From NCBI GenBank assembly GCA_003541895.1, contig DPLR01000610.1, forward strand, positions 1 through 7,890: a DNA stretch of 7,890 nucleotides, in the 5' to 3' direction. A model generated the notes under the pieces. It saw only the letters and a list, made by a program, of their open reading frames with translations, was not told the origin of the DNA and searched no databases. Position 1 is the stretch's first letter; each line of letters starts with the position of its first letter. The stretch comes from Cytophagales bacterium (lineage in GTDB: Bacteria > Bacteroidota > Bacteroidia > Cytophagales > Cyclobacteriaceae). A program made the position numbers and the translations under genes. Shown here in pieces: positions 1-5,655 of the stretch.

Positions 1-1
1 T

Positions 2-67
2 GGAAGTGAAACTGCTACCACACTCAACGTAATCACCAACTACGTGGATGGTGTCGCTTGTAAGTAA
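2..67 (+). CDS. 3' end of an unrecognised plus-strand gene (partial)
   Basis: Only the last 21 codons are in the window. The frame is open from the left edge to a TAA at 65-67 and ends in the residues TNYVDGVACK. The other two plus-strand frames hit stops within this stretch. One minus-strand frame is also open here, so coding on the plus strand is probable rather than certain. I recognise no domain; the fragment is rich in Thr and Val and could be the last strands of a beta-rich domain, but that is a guess. The stop lies 5 bases from the stop codon of the convergent response regulator, which fits the tight convergent packing elsewhere in the window. Confidence 0.4.
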   Translation, partial: GSETATTLNVITNYVDGVACK

Positions 68-72
68 TTTTG

Positions 73-828
73 CTAAACCACTTTTCTCCTGATCTGCTTG
101 GCGTAGGTGCGGCTCACCGGAAAACTTTTTCCGCTTTGCATTTTTACCACCATTCCTCCATTGAAGTGACGCTCGATTTCTTTCATGTAATTGATGTTCA
201 CAATCGTAGATCGATGCACACGAATAAAAATATCCGGATTCATTATCTCTTCCAGTTTACCAATGCCTGATGAACTGACAAACTGGTCAGTTTTTGTTGT
301 GATGATAGTGTAATCGCCAGATGCTTCCAGATGAAGAATTTCATCTACGGGTAAACTAAAAAGCTTCTCTGATTTCTGAACAAAAATATGCGTATCAAAA
401 GCTCCGCGGGCAACCGGAGGCCGCAAGCCACCCAGTAAGTTATCGATAGCACCGTTCTCTGTTTTCTTGCGCTTTAGTGCACGGTCAACGGCTAACTTAA
501 AGCGTTCTTGATCTAATGGTTTTAATAAATAGTCAATTGCATTTTTCTCAAATGCCTGAATCGCGTATTGATCATATGCTGTAACAAAAATGACATACGG
601 CTCATGATTGATGTCGTCAAGAACATCAAACCCCGTCATGCCAGGCATTTGTACGTCCAGAAAAATAAGGTCGGGCTTGAGTTTATCAATCTGGGCAACA
701 GCCTCGGTTCCATTGGAAGCCTCACCCAGCAATTCAATTTCAGGAAAAGCCTCTAAGTACTCGGTTAACAATTCGCGTGCAAGCTTTTCATCATCGATAA
801 TCAGACAGGTAGTTTTGTTATTGCTCAT
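73..828 (-). CDS. LytTR-family DNA-binding response regulator
   Basis: A cytoplasmic transcription factor of 251 residues, the usual length for the LytR/AlgR family. Residues 6-120 form the receiver domain. The acidic pair D12-D13, the phosphoacceptor D58 (in FLDVQMPGMTG), T83 and K103 (in LLKPLD) are all present, so it should be phosphorylated by its kinase. Residues about 147-250 form the LytTR DNA-binding domain, recognisable from IRVHRSTIVNINY (202-214) and FPVSRTY (236-242). The two domains are joined by a short linker rich in basic residues. The ATG at 826-828 overlaps the stop codon of the upstream kinase as ATGA, so the pair is almost certainly one operon with coupled translation. LytTR proteins usually bind spaced direct repeats upstream of target promoters; no such site is evident here. 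The target genes cannot be read from this window. Confidence 0.96.
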   Translation of the reverse strand: MSNNKTTCLIIDDEKLARELLTEYLEAFPEIELLGEASNGTEAVAQIDKLKPDLIFLDVQMPGMTGFDVLDDINHEPYVIFVTAYDQYAIQAFEKNAIDYLLKPLDQERFKLAVDRALKRKKTENGAIDNLLGGLRPPVARGAFDTHIFVQKSEKLFSLPVDEILHLEASGDYTIITTKTDQFVSSSGIGKLEEIMNPDIFIRVHRSTIVNINYMKEIERHFNGGMVVKMQSGKSFPVSRTYAKQIRRKVV

Positions 829-1967
829 ACATTTATTTTTTCTGGTTCAATTATTTTTTTTGATTGTTGCTCCTTCGTTGAAAATTCTTTGTCTTCGATA
901 TAAAAATTTACTGCATAACCTCTGTCATTCGAGCGAACACGCAAACGCGATTCCGGCCCGAAATAACTTTTCAATCGCTGATCTGTGTTTGACATTCCTA
1001 TTCCACTCGAACTTCCATCCATTACTTTTTTCGCTTTTGATCCAAGGCCATTGTCTCTCACTTCAAAAAATATTATGCTGCCTGATCTGCGAACCGTGAG
1101 ATAGATGGTACCGCCTTCGGGTTTAGGGCCAATGCCATATTTTACTGAGTTTTCTACCAGCGGCTGCAAAATCATGGGTGGCACTTTTGAATTTAAACAA
1201 GTGGGGTCTATGTCTCGTTCAAATTTCAGGCGATCGCCAAACCGCACCTGCTGAATGCGTACATAGTTCTCGATGAATTCAATTTCCTTTGACAGTTTTA
1301 CCATTTGTTCACCATGGGCATCTAACGCGTACCGAAACACATCTGATAACTGCGTAATCAATTTACGCGCTTGGTCTTTGCTTGTATTTACAAGCGTGTT
1401 TATCGAATTGAGAGTGTTGAATAAAAAATGAGGATTGATTTGAGATCTCAATAAGGAAATCTGCATCTCCCGATTGCGAATAGCCAACTCGCTTTTCTCC
1501 TGCTCTTGGATTTGCAATCCCTGGAAATAGCGGATAACATAATAAACGCCAACAGTAATTATGTACTGATCATGAAAACGCAAAGCCTCCCAACTTAATA
1601 ATTCAATCATATATTCTTTCCAATGATCATAGTAAACCAGGCCATTCATGTAATCATTAAAAAAATAAGAGAGCGTACCCATCGTCATGAAGAAAATAAT
1701 CAGTCCGCTGAGATGCCCTATGATCTGAATGATTTGCCGAAAATTGGAGAGCCAATGCGACCATAGAAAAATTAAAAAGATAAAAACACATAAGGCTTCA
1801 AAGAGAAATAGGGCATTCCAAAGCACATAATATTCGGGGCGAACAAATCTCCACTCGGTGATTGCACTTACTGTAAAATTTATAAAATACCAGAGGCAAA
1901 TGATCCCATAAGCCATTTTCCATATTCGCGGTATTTTCTCTAGAAACCTCAACGCGTTAAAATTCAT
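825..1967 (-). CDS. LytS-type membrane sensor histidine kinase
   Basis: An inner-membrane sensor of 380 residues that should phosphorylate the LytTR regulator encoded immediately downstream. The N-terminal ~150 residues contain hydrophobic segments at roughly 17-37, 50-70, 78-103 and 135-148, consistent with about four membrane helices; there is no recognisable periplasmic ligand domain. A short coiled-coil-like stretch (151-172) leads to the His_kinase dimerisation motif LLRSQINPHFLFNTLNSINT, with the phosphorylated H180. The ATPase domain follows, with N box LVENSVKYG (270-278, N273), G1 box RDNGLG (304-309) and G2 box GIGMSN (322-327). All catalytic motifs look intact. The C-terminus is a lysine-rich tail. 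The ATG at 1965-1967 has an in-frame TAA six bases upstream, which fixes the start. Family membership is certain; the stimulus is unknown. Confidence 0.96.
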   Translation of the reverse strand: MNFNALRFLEKIPRIWKMAYGIICLWYFINFTVSAITEWRFVRPEYYVLWNALFLFEALCVFIFLIFLWSHWLSNFRQIIQIIGHLSGLIIFFMTMGTLSYFFNDYMNGLVYYDHWKEYMIELLSWEALRFHDQYIITVGVYYVIRYFQGLQIQEQEKSELAIRNREMQISLLRSQINPHFLFNTLNSINTLVNTSKDQARKLITQLSDVFRYALDAHGEQMVKLSKEIEFIENYVRIQQVRFGDRLKFERDIDPTCLNSKVPPMILQPLVENSVKYGIGPKPEGGTIYLTVRRSGSIIFFEVRDNGLGSKAKKVMDGSSSGIGMSNTDQRLKSYFGPESRLRVRSNDRGYAVNFYIEDKEFSTKEQQSKKIIEPEKINV

Positions 1968-1987
1968 GAGTTAAAGTTAATCAATAG

Positions 1988-1995
1988 CAAACATA
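1988..1995 (-). promoter_or_regulatory. Candidate -7 promoter box of the kinase-regulator operon
   Basis: Read on the minus strand this is TATGTTTG, a full match to the Bacteroidota -7 consensus TAnnTTTG. It ends 20 bases before the kinase ATG, so transcription would begin about 15 bases upstream of the start codon. I see no convincing -33 TTTG at the expected spacing, so the call rests on one box and its position. Confidence 0.4.
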
Positions 1996-2007
1996 GACGA
2001 CAGTACG

Positions 2008-2018
2008 GTGGTTACCAC
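2008..2018. promoter_or_regulatory. Inverted repeat, candidate operator in the divergent promoter region
   Basis: GTGGTTACCAC is a perfect 5+1+5 inverted repeat between the divergently transcribed kinase and the exported-protein gene. It lies 13-23 bases upstream of the kinase -7 box, where a bound protein would contact the promoter spacer or -33 region. An 11-base palindrome can occur by chance, and the binding protein is unknown. Confidence 0.25.
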
Positions 2019-2070
2019 GACAAGCGGTAGGATATGTAGCTTAACGGCAATTGAGATTTTCACAATATCG

Positions 2071-2078
2071 TAACTTTG
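2071..2078 (+). promoter_or_regulatory. Candidate -7 box immediately before the exported-protein gene
   Basis: TAACTTTG matches the Bacteroidota -7 consensus TAnnTTTG completely. A possible -33 element (ATTG, 2050-2053) lies 17 bases upstream, slightly closer than the usual spacing. Only 7 bases separate the box from the ATG at 2086, so a transcript started here would have almost no leader. The TAA within the box is an in-frame stop that excludes any earlier start. Confidence 0.4.
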
Positions 2079-2085
2079 AATTTCA

Positions 2086-3297
2086 ATGAAACCATGGCTT
2101 CTGTTGCTGTTGTTGGCTTTAACAGAATTAACAAGTGCCCAGAAATTTTCTATTCTTGGCAAAGTAGTAGACGGGGATAACCGATCACTTTCTTACGCAA
2201 CTGTCACAATTAGTAAAAAGTTTCTAAGAACCACCACCAATGATCAAGGTGAGTTTGCTTTTCAAATTCCTGTTGAATCGCGAAATGATATTTTATCAGT
2301 TACCATGATTGGCTTTCAGCCTTTTGAAGCACCTATTTGGTCTTTGTTTCAAAGCAGTGGCAAGATGGCAATAATCAAAATGCAGCCTGTATCGCTTCTT
2401 CTTGACGAAGTAGTAGTGCTTGACAAGATAAAACCAGGAGAAATTTTAAAAATTTCGATATCGCGAATAGACCAAAACTTCCCAACAGAACCATTTTTGA
2501 TGGAGGGTTTTTACCGCGATCTAAAAAAACTTGGAGGCACATATGTTTCGCTATTAGAGGCAGCCGTTAAAATTCAAGACGAGGATTATTTTGCTCCACG
2601 CGATAAGCGCAAGCTACGCGAACGCGTGGCATTGCAAGAAGTAAGAAGCAGCCTTGGCTATTCAAATAAGTTTATTGATTTTTTTGAGAAAGATAACCTA
2701 CTCGAGAATTTGCTTCTCAATAACATGATTCGATATCGGTTATTCCCAAGCGAGGATAATTTTTTCAACGAAGTAAAATTGGAAGGAGAAACAACTTATA
2801 AGAATCGAAAAGCTATTGTGCTGAAGTATCAAAAAGAATTTGAAATGCGGGCTTTTATTGACAAGCTAAATTTTGGAATTCTATATATAGAGTATACAGA
2901 TTCGAGGCCAGCCGAAATAGAAAAAATAAGAGGTGTGGAAGGCAAGCAAGTTAAAGTTAAACGCATAATTGATTTTAGTTATCTAGAAAAGAAACTACAT
3001 CTGAACTATTTTAAAATCATTTCTCAAGTAAATTGGTACGATATTGAGTCTGGAAAATTAAAATTTGAAACTGAGCTAGAGAGGGAATTATTGATTTATA
3101 AAATCGACCTCAACTCGAAAAAGAGGATTACCCTAGAGGAAAAAATGAAAAGTTATGGGTTACAATATCAAGATCAAAGCTATAACCAAAAGTTCTGGAG
3201 TAACTTCAACGCTATTAAGGCCTCGCCATTAGATAAAAAAGCAATTGCCGACCTTGAGCGCGAACAGCCGCTCGAAAAGCAGTTTCAAATGGATTAG
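2086..3297 (+). CDS. Exported protein with carboxypeptidase-regulatory-like domain
   Basis: A 403-residue protein that begins with a classic signal peptide: MKPW, a leucine-rich core (5-12) and a probable cleavage site after TSA (16-18). There is no lipobox cysteine, so it is likely periplasmic or attached to the outer membrane rather than a lipoprotein. Residues about 22-105 fit the CarboxypepD_reg-like beta-sandwich found at the N-terminus of many Bacteroidota surface proteins, with GKVVDGDN, ATVTISK, TTTNDQGEFAFQIP and VTMIGFQPF. The remaining ~290 residues contain EPFLMEGFYRDL (135-146), a motif I associate with Bacteroidota proteins of this architecture, followed by charged, probably beta-rich sequence. 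There is no TonB-dependent receptor barrel: it is far too short. No catalytic motif is visible, so no reaction can be assigned. The reading frame is relatively AT-rich. It is divergent from the kinase operon, and its stop overlaps the stop of the heptose kinase gene. Confidence 0.9.
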   Translation: MKPWLLLLLLALTELTSAQKFSILGKVVDGDNRSLSYATVTISKKFLRTTTNDQGEFAFQIPVESRNDILSVTMIGFQPFEAPIWSLFQSSGKMAIIKMQPVSLLLDEVVVLDKIKPGEILKISISRIDQNFPTEPFLMEGFYRDLKKLGGTYVSLLEAAVKIQDEDYFAPRDKRKLRERVALQEVRSSLGYSNKFIDFFEKDNLLENLLLNNMIRYRLFPSEDNFFNEVKLEGETTYKNRKAIVLKYQKEFEMRAFIDKLNFGILYIEYTDSRPAEIEKIRGVEGKQVKVKRIIDFSYLEKKLHLNYFKIISQVNWYDIESGKLKFETELERELLIYKIDLNSKKRITLEEKMKSYGLQYQDQSYNQKFWSNFNAIKASPLDKKAIADLEREQPLEKQFQMD

Positions 3298-4277
3298 CTT
3301 TCAAACAAATTTCTAGCTTCGATAAGCAATTCGTTTTTGTCGATGGGCACAACGCCAACATGCTGACATACTAAGCCGCCTGCAAGATTACTAAGTGAAG
3401 CTATTGTTTTTGCATCTAATTTTAAAGCCGTGCACAAAGCAGCCACGCTAACTACCGTGTCTCCTGCTCCCGATACATCGGCAATCTCTCGTTCATGTGC
3501 AGGTAATTTTATTTTTTGATCATGGTAATCGATGTAGACTCCGTGTTCAGATAAAGTGACCATCACGCCTTCAGCATTCAGTTTTGCTTTTAAGTCTGCC
3601 ACTGCTTTCTCAACTTGATTTTGAATGGCCGCGTTCACTTCCACTTTAAGACCTTCGCGCAATTCTTTTAAGTTCGGTTTGAATAAAGTGACACCGGTGT
3701 ACGAAAGAAAGTTTCTCTTCTTCGGATCGACAATGGTTGGAATATTTTTTTTCTTGGCCAGCTCAACCGTCTCTTTGATGATCCCAGCATTAATTACTCC
3801 TTTGTCGTAATCTTCAAAAATCACTACATCGCATTCAGGCAAAAGTTTCTCGATTCTTTCAAGCAAAAGCTTTTCTTCTGTTGGATTTGCTTCTTTGTCT
3901 GATTCTTCATCCACCCGGACAACGTGCTGGTGGCTTGCGATTACCCTCGTCTTTACCGTTGTTGGCCGATCGGTAGAAATTACAATTCCTTCTTTTGGCA
4001 TTTTGTTTTCATCCAATCGTTGCAAAAGCTTCTTGCCATCATCATCATTCCCAACCAGCGCACAGAGTACAGGAGTTGCACCAAGCGAGGCGATGTTGAG
4101 AGCGACATTTGCCGCACCTCCAAGACGAAAATCTTTCTTCTTCACACTGATTACAGGCACGGGCGCCTCCGGTGAGATGCGATCGACTGATCCCCAGATG
4201 TAACTATCCAGCATCACATCACCAATGATGAGTACCCGTAGTTGAGAAAAAGAATCAAAAAACTGCTTAACATCCAT
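3294..4277 (-). CDS. rfaE1: D-glycero-beta-D-manno-heptose-7-phosphate kinase (PfkB family)
   Basis: This cytoplasmic sugar kinase phosphorylates heptose 7-phosphate at C1 in the ADP-heptose pathway that feeds lipopolysaccharide and other surface glycans. The N-terminal IIGDVMLDSYIWG (17-29) and RISPEAPVPV (33-42) are typical of the RfaE/HldE kinase domain and separate it from ribokinase or fructokinase. GGAANVALNIASLG (53-66) is the first PfkB signature, and DVSGAGDT (267-274), with catalytic base D273, is the second. At 327 residues it is a kinase domain alone; the adenylyltransferase half of bifunctional HldE is absent, so that step needs a separate gene. The ATG at 4275-4277 gives a start aligned with the family. 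The gene lies 48 bases downstream of the aminotransferase on the same strand, without an obvious terminator, so co-transcription is likely. The assignment to heptose kinase is by motif resemblance. Confidence 0.9.
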   Translation of the reverse strand: MDVKQFFDSFSQLRVLIIGDVMLDSYIWGSVDRISPEAPVPVISVKKKDFRLGGAANVALNIASLGATPVLCALVGNDDDGKKLLQRLDENKMPKEGIVISTDRPTTVKTRVIASHQHVVRVDEESDKEANPTEEKLLLERIEKLLPECDVVIFEDYDKGVINAGIIKETVELAKKKNIPTIVDPKKRNFLSYTGVTLFKPNLKELREGLKVEVNAAIQNQVEKAVADLKAKLNAEGVMVTLSEHGVYIDYHDQKIKLPAHEREIADVSGAGDTVVSVAALCTALKLDAKTIASLSNLAGGLVCQHVGVVPIDKNELLIEARNLFES

Positions 4278-4325
4278 AGCATCAATTATGAATGCAAATT
4301 AAAAAGAAAAAAGCACTGCCATGAA

Positions 4326-5522
4326 TTATTTGAGAGTCGCTAGCGTATCCTTCATGCGCTTCATCGCTTCGCGAAGATCTTTTTCAGATGCTGCATAAGA
4401 AAGACGCACACAATTTTCGTCACCGAAAGCACCGCCTGGCACTAATGACACATGGCCTTTCTCTAACATCCACAAACAGAAGTCGTCACCATTTTTAATT
4501 GTAGTGGTTCCATCTGACTTGCCAAAATAAGAACTTACATCCGGGAAAAAATAAAATGCTCCTTGCGGGTAGTTTGCTTTCACGCCTGGAATTTCTTTCA
4601 GAAGTTGATAAACAATGTCCCTGCGTTTGTGATATTCTTCCACCATTTTTTTGGTGGGTCCAAGATCGCCTGTGATTGCTGCAAGCGCACCACGTTGAGA
4701 GATCGAGCAATTTGCCGAAGTAATTTGCCCTTGAACTTTGTTGCTTCCATCGGCTAACCACTTGGGTGCGCCAATGTAGCCCACACGCCAACCTGTCATC
4801 GCGAAACCTTTTGCAAAACCATTCACAGTAATTGTTCTGTCAAACATGCCTGGCAACGAAGCCATGCTCGTTTGATCTCCGGTGAAGTTGATATGCTCAT
4901 AAATTTCATCGGCAATCACCATGATGTTCGAATGCTTCAACACTACTTTTGAAATGTCTTCCAATTCTTTCTTAGAGAAAACTGAACCGGTAGGATTGCA
5001 AGGTGAAGAGAAGATAATTGCTTTCGTTTTTGCTGTGATCGCTTTTTCAACTTGGTCAGCAGTTACCTTGAAATCATTTTCGATACCACCTTTCACGATC
5101 ACCGGTGTTGCTTCAGCAAGACGAACCAATGCATCATAACTCACCCAATACGGGGCGAAGATGATCACTTCATCGCCCGGATTTAAAATGGCGAGCATCA
5201 CATTAGCAATCGACTGCTTAGCACCATTTGACACTACAATATTTTCGGCCTTGTAAGGCACGTTGTTTTCTTTTTGATATTTCGCGGCAAGTGCCTCGCG
5301 CAAATCCTGATAGCCAGCTACCGGAGGATAAGCAAAATACTTTCCGTCATCAATTGCCTTTTTGGCTGCTTCACAAATGTGAAGAGGAGTTTTGAAATCA
5401 GGTTCGCCCAAGCTGAGGCTGATCACATCGATGCCCTTGTTTTTGAATTCACGGGCTTTGGCTGCCATCGCCAGTGTTGCTGATTCTTCGATGGCGTTGA
5501 TTCGGTTGGAAAGTTGGTTCAT
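4326..5522 (-). CDS. aspC: PLP-dependent class I aminotransferase, aspartate aminotransferase type
   Basis: A cytosolic fold-type I transaminase of 398 residues, full length, closely resembling the class Ib aspartate aminotransferases such as the Thermus enzyme. Visible landmarks are SLGEPDF near the N-terminus (37-43), NGAKQ (99-103), PYWVSY (124-129), CNPTG (175-179), ADEIYEH (204-210) with the pyridine-nitrogen aspartate D205, the Schiff-base lysine K238 in FAKGFAMTGWRVGY, and the substrate-carboxylate arginine R373 in VRLSYA. The expected reaction is transfer of an amino group between aspartate and 2-oxoglutarate. Members of this class can also act on prephenate or aromatic amino acids, so the exact substrate range is open. 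The ATG at 5520-5522 lies just after a 12-base AT palindrome. The gene likely leads an operon with the heptose kinase; I see no functional link between the two. Confidence 0.94.
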   Translation of the reverse strand: MNQLSNRINAIEESATLAMAAKAREFKNKGIDVISLSLGEPDFKTPLHICEAAKKAIDDGKYFAYPPVAGYQDLREALAAKYQKENNVPYKAENIVVSNGAKQSIANVMLAILNPGDEVIIFAPYWVSYDALVRLAEATPVIVKGGIENDFKVTADQVEKAITAKTKAIIFSSPCNPTGSVFSKKELEDISKVVLKHSNIMVIADEIYEHINFTGDQTSMASLPGMFDRTITVNGFAKGFAMTGWRVGYIGAPKWLADGSNKVQGQITSANCSISQRGALAAITGDLGPTKKMVEEYHKRRDIVYQLLKEIPGVKANYPQGAFYFFPDVSSYFGKSDGTTTIKNGDDFCLWMLEKGHVSLVPGGAFGDENCVRLSYAASEKDLREAMKRMKDTLATLK

Positions 5523-5525
5523 AGT

Positions 5526-5537
5526 ATTTTTAAAAAT
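5526..5537. repeat. AT-only palindrome just upstream of the aminotransferase start
   Basis: ATTTTTAAAAAT is a perfect 12-base palindrome ending 3 bases before the aminotransferase ATG. It would lie in the 5' leader. It probably serves as an unstructured A/T-rich translation-initiation region, as is usual in Bacteroidota genes that lack a Shine-Dalgarno sequence, rather than as a protein site. Confidence 0.25.
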
Positions 5538-5576
5538 CAGGCAAAGAAACTAAATCGATATGAATTGGCGAACGAC

Positions 5577-5584
5577 CAAAACTA
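5577..5584 (-). promoter_or_regulatory. Candidate -7 promoter box of the aminotransferase-heptose kinase operon
   Basis: On the minus strand this reads TAGTTTTG, a full match to TAnnTTTG, 54 bases before the aminotransferase ATG. The leader would be about 48 bases long. A clear -33 TTTG is not visible at the usual distance. The core ATAGTTTT recurs once, 32 bases further upstream (5610-5617). Confidence 0.35.
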
Positions 5585-5623
5585 TTTTCTCTGAAGAATT
5601 TTCCGTTTTAAAACTATCACTCG

Positions 5624-5637
5624 TTTGCATTTGCAAA
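5624..5637. promoter_or_regulatory. Inverted repeat upstream of the radical SAM gene, candidate operator
   Basis: TTTGCATTTGCAAA is a perfect 6+2+6 inverted repeat ending 18 bases before the radical SAM start codon. It covers the place where the -33 part of that gene's promoter would be, so it may be an operator. Its first four bases also read TTTG, the -33 consensus, so it may be a chance overlap with the promoter. It is AT-rich, which raises the chance expectation. Confidence 0.25.
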
Positions 5638-5643
5638 AGATTG

Positions 5644-5650
5644 TAACTTG
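5644..5650 (+). promoter_or_regulatory. Degenerate -7-like box before the radical SAM gene
   Basis: TAACTTG resembles the Bacteroidota element TAnnTTTG with one T missing. It lies 5 bases before the ATG at 5656, and its TAA is an in-frame stop that fixes that ATG as the earliest start. TTTG at 5624-5627 lies 16 bases upstream and could serve as the -33 box. The layout is the same as before the gene at 2086, but the match is poorer. Confidence 0.25.
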
Positions 5651-5655
5651 ACCGC

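Noticed and set aside
608..1099. Plus-strand 163-residue open frame across the kinase/regulator junction
   Set aside because: Antisense to two well-supported coding regions with intact catalytic motifs; low-complexity Ser/Leu-rich translation typical of a shadow frame.
1977..2162. Minus-strand 61-residue open frame across the divergent promoter region
   Set aside because: It is antisense to the signal-peptide region of the gene at 2086, has no recognisable domain, and covers the predicted promoters; the exported-protein reading is far better supported.
4278..4325. Possible separate promoter or terminator between the aminotransferase and the heptose kinase
   Set aside because: The 48 bases hold no hairpin with a T-run, and the only -7-like match (TTAATTTG on the minus strand) has a mismatch in a key position; co-transcription is the simpler reading.
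5578..5617. Direct repeat AAAACTAT at 5578-5585 and 5610-5617, considered as a LytTR-type binding site
   Set aside because: The 32-base spacing is longer than usual LytTR repeat spacing, the motif is AT-rich and short, and one copy is explained by the -7 box.
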